DNA from: Pararhizobium sp. A13
Lineage (GTDB): Bacteria > Pseudomonadota > Alphaproteobacteria > Rhizobiales > Rhizobiaceae
DNA: 64,000 nt
Assembly: GCF_040126305.1 (NCBI RefSeq)
Contig: NZ_CP149510.1
Location: 2,057,001-2,121,000, forward strand
Direction: 5' to 3'
In this document: positions 1 to 7,992 of the stretch, piece after piece
How the letters are laid out: every line of letters begins with the position of its first letter
Position numbering within the stretch: the first letter of the stretch is position 1
Program-made: the position numbers and the translations under genes
The notes under the pieces: model-generated
What the model was told of the DNA's origin: nothing
Seen by the model: only the letters and a program-made list of their open reading frames with translations
Database searches by the model: none

Positions 1-361
1 ATCGTGGTGATGCGCTCGACGGAACTGTCGGACTTCAGCTCTTCGGCGATCTTCACGCCTTCATCGAAGTCGCCGTTCATCAAGCTCGTGATCATCAGGC
101 GCTGCTTGACCTCGACGTTGTCCGGCTCGAATTCGAGCGCTGTCCGGTAGAGCTTGGTCGCCGTATCGGGTCGTGATCGACATCGGCGGTCCGGGCGGCG
201 AGGAAAGAGCCCGAAAAGCTGTTGACCGAATCCACATCGAAGGGCTTGCTTTCCTCCACCGCGGCCTTTTCCTCGGCAAAGCTCTGGGAAGCGCCGCAAA
301 ACGACGCCAGGGCCAGGAACGCTGCGCCGCTGAGCAGGCGAAGAAGGTGTTTTTGCCGCAT
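1..361 (-). pseudogene. TPR-repeat protein, N-terminal part, frameshifted
   Basis: The gene runs off the left edge of the window. It starts at 361 with a signal-peptide-like N-terminus (MRQKH, then a hydrophobic stretch ending near SFAEE). After about 65 codons the frame is lost near 165-171. One frame over, the sequence from about 164 down to 1 stays open and reads as a tetratricopeptide helix pair (motifs TKLYRTALEFEPDN and LMITSLMNGDFDEG). Adding one base at the junction would restore a continuous TPR protein. This is therefore either a real one-base deletion or a sequencing or assembly error. Exported TPR proteins of this kind are common in rhizobia, but I cannot name its partner or role. 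The upstream neighbour, the polyprenyl synthase, is on the same strand 270 bp away. Confidence 0.65.
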
Positions 362-630
362 GACAAGCCTTTCGTTACGGGCGGCGCCCCTTGGCGCCGA
401 CGCCGGATTCGCGCGGAATCAGTCCCAAAATCATTAGCGTATTACCCGGCAAACCGGAATCGGTTTGAACGCGGGGCAAACGCAATTCGACATGTTGCCG
501 TCAAAATTTACCGCCCTCGGTTGCACCAGCGACGCGGCAACGATGCCATCATGAACGCACAGAATGGCTTTTTTGGCGCGGTGCGGCAAGAATTTCCTCT
601 GAGGCTCCGGCACATCAGTTGACCGCCGGA

Positions 631-1650
631 TCAGCTCACCCGCTCGATGCAGAAATCGATCACCTCGAGAAGCGCTGCTTTCCAGGGTGATTGCGGCAGA
701 GGCGCCAGCGCATCGCGGGCGATCGTGCCGTAGTGCTGCGCCCGTGCGATCGTGTCGCTCAAGCCGCCGTAACGGGTGATCAGGCCAAGCGCTTTTTCCA
801 GGTTCTGGTCGTCGCTCTTGCCGCCCTCGATCGCCTCGCGCCAGAAGCTGCGTTCGTCGGAGGTGCCGCGGCGATAGGAGAGGATCACCGGAAGGGTGAT
901 CTTGCCCTCGCGGAAATCGTCGCCGACATTCTTGCCGAGATCGGCGGCCTTGCCACCGTAGTCGAGCACGTCATCGACCAGCTGGAAGGCGAGGCCGAGA
1001 TTCATGCCATAGGATTTCAGCGCATTGCGGCTCGCCTTGTCGGTCCTGGCGACGATCGGGCCGACTTCGGCGGCAGCGGCAAACAGCGCCGCCGTCTTGG
1101 CGCGGATGACCGAGAGATAGTCGTCCTCGGTCGTCTCCATGTTCTTGGCGACCGAAAGCTGCAGCACCTCGCCCTCGGCGATCACCGAGGCTGCCGTCGA
1201 AAGCACATCGAGCGCGTCCAGCGAGCCGACATCGACCATCATGCGGAACGCCTGGCCGAGCAGGAAGTCGCCGACGAGAACGCTTGCCTGGTTGCCCCAG
1301 ATCATCCGCGCCGTCGATTTGCCGCGCCGAAGGTCGCTTTCATCGACGACGTCGTCGTGCAGCAGGGTGGCCGTGTGCATGAATTCGACTGAGGTCGCGA
1401 GCTTCACATGGGCATCGCCGGTAAAACCGAACATCGAGGCGGAAGCGAGCGTCAGCATCGGCCGCAGGCGCTTGCCGCCGGATGAAATCAGATGGTTCGC
1501 CACCTCCGGGATCATCTGGACGTCGGAACCGGCCTTGGACAGGATCAACTGGTTGACGCGTTCCATGTCCGCCTTCGTCAGGTCGACGAGCGGCTTCACG
1601 GATGCCTGTTTGTTTTTGCTGTCTTCCAGCGGTATCACTACGCCCAACAC
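631..1650 (-). CDS. ispB: Long-chain polyprenyl (octa/decaprenyl) diphosphate synthase
   Basis: It condenses isopentenyl diphosphate units into the ubiquinone side-chain precursor. Both aspartate-rich metal-binding motifs are visible: LLHDDVVDESDLRRG (first motif) and LVDDVLDYGGKAADLGKN (second), with GGKRLRP near the N-terminus. The length of about 339 residues suits the IspB/DdsA family; the ubiquinone-10 of rhizobia suggests a decaprenyl product, which is inference. I chose GTG at 1650 because AGGAG at 1657-1661 lies 6 bp upstream. An ATG at 1683 would add 11 residues but has no clear ribosome site. It is divergent from the DUF2007 gene. dxs (56.6 kb) and ubiA (26.6 kb) in the same window act before and after it in the quinone pathway. 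Confidence 0.93.
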   Translation of the reverse strand: MLGVVIPLEDSKNKQASVKPLVDLTKADMERVNQLILSKAGSDVQMIPEVANHLISSGGKRLRPMLTLASASMFGFTGDAHVKLATSVEFMHTATLLHDDVVDESDLRRGKSTARMIWGNQASVLVGDFLLGQAFRMMVDVGSLDALDVLSTAASVIAEGEVLQLSVAKNMETTEDDYLSVIRAKTAALFAAAAEVGPIVARTDKASRNALKSYGMNLGLAFQLVDDVLDYGGKAADLGKNVGDDFREGKITLPVILSYRRGTSDERSFWREAIEGGKSDDQNLEKALGLITRYGGLSDTIARAQHYGTIARDALAPLPQSPWKAALLEVIDFCIERVS

Positions 1651-1756
1651 AAGGGACTCCTGTTCAAATTCCAGTTCGGACAATAGAAAGGGGGGCTTGT
1701 GGCGGCAAGAGGCGAATTGTCCCGCTTCTTCAAATTAGGCAGGAAAACGATCCGGA

Positions 1757-1981
1757 ATGAAGGAATTGATCCGCACCAACGACGCCGTCGTGCTTTCTTT
1801 CGCCGAAAGCCTGATGAAGGAAGCAGGTATCGGCTGTTTCATCGCCGACCAGGGCATGAGCATCCTCGAAGGCTCGCTCGGCCTCTTGCCCCGCCGTTTT
1901 CTGGTGGCCGATGAGGAAGCCGACGAGGCCCGCCAGATTCTGATTGACGCGGGGTTGGCTGCGGAATTGCGGGAGGTTTGA
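1757..1981 (+). CDS. DUF2007 domain protein, 74 aa
   Basis: A short cytosolic protein that matches the DUF2007 family in length and pattern: MKELIRTND start, a central GIGCFIADQGMS stretch, and a C-terminal VADEEADEARQIL helix. The family resembles small signal-transduction or PII-like folds, but no biochemical function is established. It is transcribed divergently from the polyprenyl synthase, with about 100 bp between the starts, a pairing I associate with rhizobial genomes. A RIME-like palindrome lies just downstream. Confidence 0.85.
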   Translation: MKELIRTNDAVVLSFAESLMKEAGIGCFIADQGMSILEGSLGLLPRRFLVADEEADEARQILIDAGLAAELREV

Positions 1982-2008
1982 CGGCTCATGCATTGCCCTT
2001 GGCTGGCC

Positions 2009-2169
2009 TACCCCCCCCTGTCCCTCCGGGACATCTCCCCCACAAGCGGGGAGATTGGCCGAGAGGCTCGTTCACGCCTTATATGGTCCTTCCGTCGAGG
2101 CCGCATAAGGGAAACGAATGATCTCCTCCCTTGTGGGGGAGATGTCAGCAAAGCTGACGGAGGGGGGTA
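2009..2169. repeat. RIME-like palindromic element, copy A
   Basis: Two arms of about 50 bp in inverted orientation (2009-2058 and 2120-2169) share a core of CATCTCCCCC, then CAAG, then GGGGAGAT-like bases, bounded by TACCCCCC on the left and GGGGGGTA on the right. They are separated by about 60 bp. This is the layout of rhizobial intergenic mosaic elements. A second copy of this subtype is at 32606-32752. It sits between the DUF2007 gene and the methyltransferase gene and would form a strong stem in RNA from either strand. Confidence 0.8.
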
Positions 2170-2208
2170 TGCCCGCCACACACGCAAATGTGCCGGGATG
2201 CCACACGC

Positions 2209-2979
2209 ATGAAAACCCAGACCACCGACAGCTTCCATCGCGGTCAATTCCATGTGATCCAGCCGCTGGGGCAGGGGCACCGGTCCGGCATGGACGCGAT
2301 GCTGCTCGCCTCGCTGGTTGCCTCGGACAAGCCGTGCCGGGTTGCCGATCTCGGCGCCGGCGCCGGGGCCGCAGGCATGGCGGTTGCCTCGCGGCTGGAG
2401 AATGCCGAGGTCCTGCTGGTCGAACGGTCGCCGCTGATGGCGGATTTCGCTCGCAAGAGCCTCGCGCTGGCGCAGAACGAGCGGTTCAGTTCCCGTGTGT
2501 CCGTGCTTGAAGCCGATGTCGCGCTCACCGGTCGGGTGCGGGTCGCTGCAGGTCTCGCCGACGACACTTTCGACCACGTCATCATGAACCCGCCCTTCAA
2601 CGATGCCTCCGACCGCAAGACCCCCGACGTCCTGAAGGCCGAGGCACACGCGATGACCGACGGGCTGTTCGACATCTGGATCCGCACCGCCGGCGCGATC
2701 ATGAAGCCCGGCGGACAACTGTCACTGATCGCCCGGCCGGAATCGATCGCCAAGATTGTTTCCGCCTGCGGTCGCCGTTTCGGCGGCATCGAAATCACCG
2801 CCTTGCATCCGCGAACAGGCGAAAACGCGGTGCGCATCCTCGTGACGGCGATCAAGCAAAGCCGCGCCCGCCTGGCGCTGCGGGCTCCGCTGATCATGCA
2901 CGAAGAGGATACGCACAAATTCTCCGCATTCGTGGACGATCTGAACAATGGCCGCGCCGCCTATCGCCGCCGGCGATGA
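2209..2979 (+). CDS. Small-domain SAM-dependent methyltransferase (TrmN6-like)
   Basis: The protein of 256 residues has a SAM-binding motif I (VADLGAGAGAAGMAV) and the amino-methyltransferase signature NPPF (in MNPPFND), which marks enzymes that methylate exocyclic amines. Together with the opening HRGQFHVIQPLGQGHRSG this fits the TrmN6/YfiC group, which makes m6A37 in tRNA-Val(1). The exact substrate is inferred. I chose ATG at 2209 because the protein family begins about there; an ATG at 2188 adds 7 residues and lies closer to the RIME element. An S49 peptidase gene follows on the same strand after about 85 bp. Confidence 0.85.
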   Translation: MKTQTTDSFHRGQFHVIQPLGQGHRSGMDAMLLASLVASDKPCRVADLGAGAGAAGMAVASRLENAEVLLVERSPLMADFARKSLALAQNERFSSRVSVLEADVALTGRVRVAAGLADDTFDHVIMNPPFNDASDRKTPDVLKAEAHAMTDGLFDIWIRTAGAIMKPGGQLSLIARPESIAKIVSACGRRFGGIEITALHPRTGENAVRILVTAIKQSRARLALRAPLIMHEEDTHKFSAFVDDLNNGRAAYRRRR

Positions 2980-3064
2980 TTTTCACGGCAGCGCCATTGC
3001 GTTTGGCTCGTCAATGCATACATGCCATCACGCAAAACCAAAGAATGAAATGCAGGGAGTTGAG

Positions 3065-3931
3065 ATGGCCGGACTGTTCAGGAAGCTGCTGCCGAGGCGT
3101 TTTCGCAATGAGGGTGTGACGATCCCGGTCGTCAGGCTGCACGGCGCGATCATGGCAGGTGGCAGCCAGTTTCGCCCGCTGCTCAACCTCGCCTCGGTTG
3201 CTCCGGTGCTGGACAAGGCCTTTTCGATGAAGGGTGTCCCGGCCGTCGCCATCTCGCTCAATTCGCCGGGCGGATCGCCGGTGCAGTCGCGGCTGATCTA
3301 TCAGCGCATCCGTGATCTCGCCGAAGAAAAGAAGAAGCGCGTCATCATCTTCGTAGAGGATGTCGCGGCGTCCGGCGGCTATATGATCGCGCTGGCCGGC
3401 GATGAGATCATCGCTGACCCGACCTCGATCGTTGGCTCCATCGGCGTCGTCTCCGGCGGCTTCGGCTTTCCGGAGCTCCTGAAGAAAATCGGCGTCGAGC
3501 GGCGCGTCTATACCGCCGGCACCAACAAGGCGATGCTCGATCCGTTCCAGCCGGAAAAGGAACAAGACATCGAATATCTGAAGGGCCTGCAGCTCGAAAT
3601 TCACGATGTCTTCATCGGCATGGTCAAGGCGCGGCGCGGCCATCTGCTTGCCGATACACCGGATATCTTCTCCGGCCTGTTCTGGACCGGAAAGCGCGGC
3701 CAGGAGCTCGGCCTTGTCGATAGTCTCGGCGACATGCGCGGCGAGTTGAAGAAGCGTTTCGGCGAGAAAACCCAGCTGCAGCTCGTCTCCGCGTCGCGCG
3801 GCCTGTTCGGCAGGCGGCAGCCCGGCGCGTCGCTGGCGGGCGCAATAGCCGAGCGCTTCGCGGCATCCACCGTTTCCGGCCTTGCAGAGGTGGCAGAAGA
3901 AAGAGCATTATGGGGCCGCTTCGGCCTTTGA
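3065..3931 (+). CDS. S49 family (SppA-like) peptidase
   Basis: This is a signal-peptide-peptidase type serine protease of 288 residues, the short single-domain form. The nucleophile region reads VAASGGYMIALAGDEIIAD, with the expected SGGY serine, followed by SIVGSIGVVSGG, typical of the fold. A clear transmembrane anchor is not obvious at the N-terminus (MAGLFRKLLPRRF), so it may be cytosolic or peripheral. ATG 3065 is preceded by GGGAG about 6 bp upstream; longer in-frame starts from 2948 overlap the previous gene. The small membrane-protein gene 28 bp downstream is probably co-transcribed. Family members clear cleaved signal peptides or regulate membrane proteins; the target here is unknown. 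Confidence 0.88.
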   Translation: MAGLFRKLLPRRFRNEGVTIPVVRLHGAIMAGGSQFRPLLNLASVAPVLDKAFSMKGVPAVAISLNSPGGSPVQSRLIYQRIRDLAEEKKKRVIIFVEDVAASGGYMIALAGDEIIADPTSIVGSIGVVSGGFGFPELLKKIGVERRVYTAGTNKAMLDPFQPEKEQDIEYLKGLQLEIHDVFIGMVKARRGHLLADTPDIFSGLFWTGKRGQELGLVDSLGDMRGELKKRFGEKTQLQLVSASRGLFGRRQPGASLAGAIAERFAASTVSGLAEVAEERALWGRFGL

Positions 3932-3959
3932 TCGCCTGAGGAAAACGGGGGAGAAGCGA

Positions 3960-4148
3960 ATGCCGCAAATCATTCTTCTGCTGCTGTTTGCAGCCATCGC
4001 CTGGATCGGCTATCGCAAGTTCGTGGCCGACGCCGAAAAACTCGCCCGCCGCCAGCAGGAAGTCCGCCGCCAGCAGGAAACAGGGACGCAAGGCACGCTG
4101 GTCAAGGACCCGGTAACGGGAGAATACCGGCTGAAGAAGCCGGAGTGA
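3960..4148 (+). CDS. Small membrane-anchored protein, 62 aa
   Basis: A hydrophobic N-terminal segment (MPQIILLLLFAAIAWIGY) is followed by a charged Arg/Gln-rich helix and a tail with the motif KDPVTGEYRLKKPE. This layout of one N-in anchor and a short cytosolic tail is frequent next to SppA-like peptidase genes in rhizobia. I do not know a function. It starts 28 bp after the peptidase stop, so co-transcription is likely. An in-frame upstream start at 3882 would overlap the peptidase gene and is not preferred. Confidence 0.7.
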   Translation: MPQIILLLLFAAIAWIGYRKFVADAEKLARRQQEVRRQQETGTQGTLVKDPVTGEYRLKKPE

Positions 4149-4406
4149 CGTTATTCATTGCGCTCTTTGATCCGCGCCGCCCAATTGGCGCCGGCATAGG
4201 TCACGCAGATGACGAAGACACTTTGATCGCGCTCGTCCACCGTGAAGCAGACGACACCTTTTTCGCCAGCTGGAATTGCATTCTTGACGGCGGGAATATA
4301 GGCATCATCGACGACTATCCTTTTGCGCCGGCGTTTCGTCGCCCCTTGACCCCTTCCGCCCGCCATGGCACCAGACGACCAGCACATTTCAACCTGGACT
4401 GACGCC

Positions 4407-5369
4407 ATGACCACCGCCGCCCTGCCGGACCATATGAACCCCAAGCGCTCCTTTCAGGCGCTGATCCTGACGCTGCACAATTACTGGGCGGACAAGGGAT
4501 GCGCGGTTCTGCAGCCCTACGACATGGAAGTCGGCGCCGGCACCTTCCATCCGGCAACGACGCTGCGGGCGCTCGGCCCCAAGCCTTGGCGGGCCGCCTA
4601 TGTGCAGCCCTCGCGCCGTCCGACCGACGGGCGCTACGGCGAAAACCCGAACCGCCTGCAGCATTATTACCAGTATCAGGTATTGCTGAAGCCCAATCCG
4701 TCGAACCTGCAGGAGCTTTATCTCGGCTCGCTCGCGGCGATCGGGCTGGACCCTTTGCTGCACGACATCCGCTTCGTCGAAGATGACTGGGAAAGCCCGA
4801 CGCTCGGCGCCTGGGGGTTGGGCTGGGAGTGCTGGTGCGACGGCATGGAGGTTTCGCAGTTCACCTATTTCCAGCAAGTCTGCGGCATCGAATGCTCACC
4901 TGTCTCGGGCGAGCTCACCTACGGCCTCGAACGCCTTGCGATGTATGTGCAGGGCGTCGACAACGTCTATGACCTCAACTTCAACGGCCGCGAAGGCGAC
5001 GAGAAGATCAGCTATGGCGACGTTTTCCTGCAGGCCGAGCAGGAATATTCACGCCACAATTTCGAATATGCCAACACCGCCATGCTGCAACAGCATTTCG
5101 TCGATGCCGAAAAGGAGTGCCTGGCCCTTCTCGCCGCCGGCGCGCCCGATACCGGCGCCAACGCCATGCTGCACAAATGCGTGTTCCCGGCCTATGACCA
5201 GTGCATCAAGGCGAGCCACGTCTTCAACCTCCTCGACGCCCGCGGCGTGATCTCAGTGACCGAACGCCAGAGCTATATCCTGCGCGTGCGCACGCTCGCC
5301 AAGGCCTGCGGCGAGGCCTTTCTACTGACGGATGCGGGCGGCGTGAACCTCGCAAAAGAGGCTGCTTAA
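4407..5369 (+). CDS. glyQ: Glycyl-tRNA synthetase alpha subunit
   Basis: This is the catalytic alpha subunit of the bacterial alpha2beta2 GlyRS, 320 residues, which activates glycine and charges tRNA-Gly together with the beta subunit encoded at 11867-14335. Characteristic stretches include [36 protein letters not shown] and [22 protein letters not shown] residues (here [18 protein letters not shown]). ATG 4407 is preferred; an ATG at 4434 (MNPKRSF) is the next option, and 4365 is less likely. glyQ and glyS are split by about 6.5 kb containing lemA, DUF2207 and accessory genes, a separated arrangement seen in several rhizobia. Confidence 0.96.
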   Translation: MTTAALPDHMNPKRSFQALILTLHNYWADKGCAVLQPYDMEVGAGTFHPATTLRALGPKPWRAAYVQPSRRPTDGRYGENPNRLQHYYQYQVLLKPNPSNLQELYLGSLAAIGLDPLLHDIRFVEDDWESPTLGAWGLGWECWCDGMEVSQFTYFQQVCGIECSPVSGELTYGLERLAMYVQGVDNVYDLNFNGREGDEKISYGDVFLQAEQEYSRHNFEYANTAMLQQHFVDAEKECLALLAAGAPDTGANAMLHKCVFPAYDQCIKASHVFNLLDARGVISVTERQSYILRVRTLAKACGEAFLLTDAGGVNLAKEAA

Positions 5370-5482
5370 GCGGCAGCCTCAACACCAGGCCCGGCCGAGG
5401 CGGCGCGGGAAGCAAGTCGAAATCGGCTGGCCCCGGCGGTCTGAACCAGGCAAAGGCGGGCTGACGGCAGCCTCAGTTGTGT

Positions 5483-5614
5483 TCAGCGCCTGCCCGTGTG
5501 GATGCGCACAGGCACGAGGCTCTTCTGCCGCCGTTCCTGCGTCCGACTGGCCGCAATATGGCTCAGACCGATGAGAATGAGTGCCGAGAGGGTGATCATG
5601 GAGATTATGGTCAT
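5483..5614 (-). CDS. Possible small membrane protein, 43 aa
   Basis: A 43-codon frame reads MTIISMITLSALILIGLSH as a hydrophobic N-terminal helix, followed by a basic tail (SRTQERRQK, ending HTGRR). A single membrane segment with a positively charged tail is typical of real small membrane proteins. The ribosome site is weak (GAATTTGAAAA before ATG). It lies convergent to glyQ in an otherwise gene-poor stretch. I do not recognise a family, and the call rests on its membrane-segment character alone. Confidence 0.35.
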   Translation of the reverse strand: MTIISMITLSALILIGLSHIAASRTQERRQKSLVPVRIHTGRR

Positions 5615-6042
5615 TTTTCAAATTCGCACTTCACTAATGGCTTGGCGACGCTTTGCCCTGCGTGCGCCGTAAGGTTTCGGGTCGGCCACTATGGCCTGAA
5701 TCATGGCCACAATTGGCCGTGCACGCGGATAATATGGAATAAGAATACGCTTTAGCCGGCCGGCCGCAATCGCGAGTTATAACTAGATCGTTTGCCGGCT
5801 TATCTGTCACCCGAGGTGATCGAGAACGTCGTTTCAGCCCTTGCCGCGTTCGACCGCCAGGCGGGCATCGATCGCCAGCACGCGATGGCCGCTCTCGGTA
5901 TCAAGGCCGATATGGGGCTCTATCGCAGCCTGGACATTTGATCGTCGGCTGCGTCTGCACGCAAGCGGGCCGTCAACGTCGCTTTGATAGCGCGAAGTGC
6001 GGCCCGTTTTTCTGTGGTCGGAATTTGGGGTGCGCAGGGAGT
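5615..6042. other. Gene-poor stretch between glyQ and the small exported protein
   Basis: Apart from the doubtful frame at 5792-5941 nothing convincing is seen. The part around 5620-5790 is more AT-rich than its surroundings and could hold promoters or a decayed gene. Confidence 0.4.
5792..5941 (+). CDS. Possible small ORF or gene remnant, 49 aa
   Basis: A frame opening after an in-frame TAA (5779-5781) could start at TTG 5792 and end at 5941. Its composition is protein-like (LPAYLSPEVIENVVSALAAF, then RQHAMAALGIKADMGLYRS), with alternating helical hydrophobic positions. There is no ATG and no clear ribosome site, so it may be the 3' end of a decayed gene. I do not recognise the family. Confidence 0.25.
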   Translation: MPAYLSPEVIENVVSALAAFDRQAGIDRQHAMAALGIKADMGLYRSLDI

Positions 6043-6240
6043 TCAGACCAGATCGCTGGCATCGACGCCGATCTGCCAGACCGGCTTCAGGGTCGGATAG
6101 GCGCCTGTCGGAAGCTGGCCGGCATAGGTCTGCAGGGCGCGGCGGACGCCGGCCGGCTTTTCCACGGAAGCGCCGCTCGCATAGGCGAAGAACAAGGCCG
6201 AGAAGGCGATCACGTTGATGAGGGTTGCGAGCGTTTTCAT
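6043..6240 (-). CDS. Small exported protein, 65 aa
   Basis: It starts at 6240 with MKTLATLINVIAFSALFFAY, a signal-peptide or membrane-anchor sequence, with a likely cleavage after YASGA. The mature part of about 40 residues is moderately charged (EKPAGVRRALQTYAGQLPTG, then a VWQIGVDASDLV end). No family is recognised. It is transcribed divergently from lemA, with about 200 bp between them. The in-frame extension to 6294 adds 18 polar residues in front of the signal sequence and is unlikely. Confidence 0.55.
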   Translation of the reverse strand: MKTLATLINVIAFSALFFAYASGASVEKPAGVRRALQTYAGQLPTGAYPTLKPVWQIGVDASDLV

Positions 6241-6444
6241 GGGGCCGTTTCTTTGCGGGTTCGGCATTGATCTGATGGATTGACTATCGACCAAACGGCG
6301 CCGCAGCGCGGTTCCCGGCGGAACAGGGAAGGCGCGTTCGCAATGTGAAAAGGCGGGCGAAGAGATGGCAGCGGAAAATTGTCTTCCAACGGCGGCGGCC
6401 GATGCTTAAGTTGCGGAAAACTCGTCTAGCGGAAGGAAACCTCG

Positions 6445-6993
6445 ATGATCGGTCTCGCCATCGCTGCGGTCGTGATCCTGTACCTGATTTTCATCTATAA
6501 CGGCCTGGTCAAGGCGCGACAGGTGAAGGAGGAGGCGTGGTCCGGCATCGACGTGCAACTGAAGCGCCGCGCCGATCTGATCCCCAATCTGATAGAGACC
6601 GTCAAGGGCTATGCCGCCCATGAAAAGGGCACGCTGCAGGAGATCGTCGAGCTTCGAAGCAAGGCGCAGGCCGTGCCCGCGGGCGACGTCGCCGGGAGGG
6701 CTGCCGCGGAAGGCATGCTCGGCCAGGCGCTTGGCAAGCTCTTTGCGCTGGCGGAAGCCTATCCGGACCTCAAGGCCAACCAGAATTTCTCCGAACTGCA
6801 GCAGTCGCTGGAGGAGATCGAAAGCGAAGTGCAGATGGCGCGCCGCTACTACAATGGCGCGGCCCGCGACCTGAACGTCAAGGTCGAGAGTTTTCCCTCG
6901 AATCTCATCGCCGGCCCCTTCGGCTTCGCCAAGGCCGCCTTTTTCGAGATCACCAACGAAGCCGATCGCGCCGTGCCGGTCGTGAAATTTTGA
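6445..6993 (+). CDS. lemA: LemA family membrane protein
   Basis: At 182 residues this is a standard LemA protein. One N-terminal transmembrane helix (IGLAIAAVVILYLIFIYNGL) leads into a cytosolic helical bundle with the hallmark stretch VKARQVKEEAWSGIDVQLKR, then RADLIPNLIETVKGYAAHEK, and an RYYNGAARDLNVKVESFPSN motif near the C-terminus. The biochemical role of LemA is not settled. It is normally encoded next to a DUF2207 or TPM-domain membrane protein. Here the DUF2207 gene is 2.3 kb downstream, with two unrelated genes between. Confidence 0.93.
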   Translation: MIGLAIAAVVILYLIFIYNGLVKARQVKEEAWSGIDVQLKRRADLIPNLIETVKGYAAHEKGTLQEIVELRSKAQAVPAGDVAGRAAAEGMLGQALGKLFALAEAYPDLKANQNFSELQQSLEEIESEVQMARRYYNGAARDLNVKVESFPSNLIAGPFGFAKAAFFEITNEADRAVPVVKF

Positions 6994-7070
6994 AGCAAGT
7001 CAAACTGCGTCGCTAACGCTTAAACGAACGCGACGCTGCCGTGCCGAACCTTGATCGAAGTTGAGATGCC

Positions 7071-7844
7071 GTGATCCATCCCAGTGACCGTATGCCCGTT
7101 AACCGTCTGCAATGTGCCTTCGATGCTTGCTACAAGGCATTTTTGCCTTATCCCCAGCCGTTGGCATTTACCGCCTCGCCGTTTCGCAACCCAGCAGCGC
7201 TGTTGAAGTCACTGACTTCAGCGCCATTGCGTGAATTGACCGCCAAGCAGCTTGGACCGTATGCGGGCTATGCCCTCACGACGGTTGGAGATGTCGAAGA
7301 CTACAAACATTTCCTTCCGCGCATTTTTGAGCTGGCCATCCAACCAACGGGACAGCCGGGGCTGGGCGCGGAGGTAATCGCGCTTCGTCTGAAGCAGGGG
7401 CGCTGGCGTGAATGGCCGATTGAAGAACAGGCGGCGGTTGAAGCAGTGTTTAGGGAAGCCTTTGCTAAGGCAACACAGGGGCATGTAGGCGAAGCCGATG
7501 TGCAGGGATGGCTATGCGGAATGGCTATCCTTGACCTTCCACTCGCCGAAGTTCTCGATGACTGGCTTGCAAATTCCACCGCCGATCACAATGACAATGC
7601 CAGATTGCAGATTGCACAATTTGTCCACGATGCGGCTGGTTTTCTGCACGCCGTCGACGCGGCGGGTCAGGCCTTTTGGAGCTATGCCAATGAGGCGACA
7701 TTACACTTTATGAGAGCCTGGGTCGCCAGCGTTTCGGTTACCGAGAGGATGATTGCCGCACTCCATGGCGCATCCGCCGACCGATGGATCGTTGAACATG
7801 CGATGAAGGTGCTCGCGGAGGTTCAATCCCAGACGACGCATTGA
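7071..7844 (+). CDS. Hypothetical cytosolic protein, 257 aa
   Basis: A soluble protein without signal peptide or membrane segments. Notable stretches are AFDACYKAFLPYPQP, LTAKQLGPYAGYALTTVGDV and DYKHFLPRIFELAI. From memory, this resembles a scattered family of uncharacterised proteins with an ALTTxGxVxDYxHFLPR motif, found in many unrelated bacteria. GTG 7071 and ATG 7092 (MPVNRLQ) are both possible starts. GC content is visibly lower than that of lemA or the EPSP synthase gene, and it interrupts the usual lemA-DUF2207 pairing, so recent acquisition is plausible. No function is proposed. Confidence 0.7.
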   Translation: MIHPSDRMPVNRLQCAFDACYKAFLPYPQPLAFTASPFRNPAALLKSLTSAPLRELTAKQLGPYAGYALTTVGDVEDYKHFLPRIFELAIQPTGQPGLGAEVIALRLKQGRWREWPIEEQAAVEAVFREAFAKATQGHVGEADVQGWLCGMAILDLPLAEVLDDWLANSTADHNDNARLQIAQFVHDAAGFLHAVDAAGQAFWSYANEATLHFMRAWVASVSVTERMIAALHGASADRWIVEHAMKVLAEVQSQTTH

Positions 7845-7992
7845 AGGAGTATGCGATCTGGGCGGGTTGCTGGGAGACATCGACCTGACAGGGTTTCGGC
7901 ATTTGCGAAAACTGCGCATTCGTCGTAGACCGCAGTCCAAAAATAGGCCCTCCTTCGGCCGAAGCTACCTCGTAAAGTCAAGAGACCTGAGC

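Noticed and set aside
1984..2208. Short frames overlapping the repeat between the DUF2007 and methyltransferase genes
   Set aside because: They are products of the palindromic repeat reading through, with Pro/Gly/Arg-rich nonsense sequence.
4151..4444. Minus-strand frame of 97 codons between the 62-aa gene and glyQ, ending in a hydrophobic VVCFTVDERDQSVFVICVTY stretch
   Set aside because: All possible starts overlap the glyQ start, there is no ribosome site, and I recognise no family. It might be a decayed gene, but the evidence is too thin to annotate.
5379..5621. 80-codon minus-strand frame after glyQ
   Set aside because: It is a shadow of the more plausible 43-codon membrane-protein frame at 5483-5614, and its sequence is His/Pro-rich without pattern.
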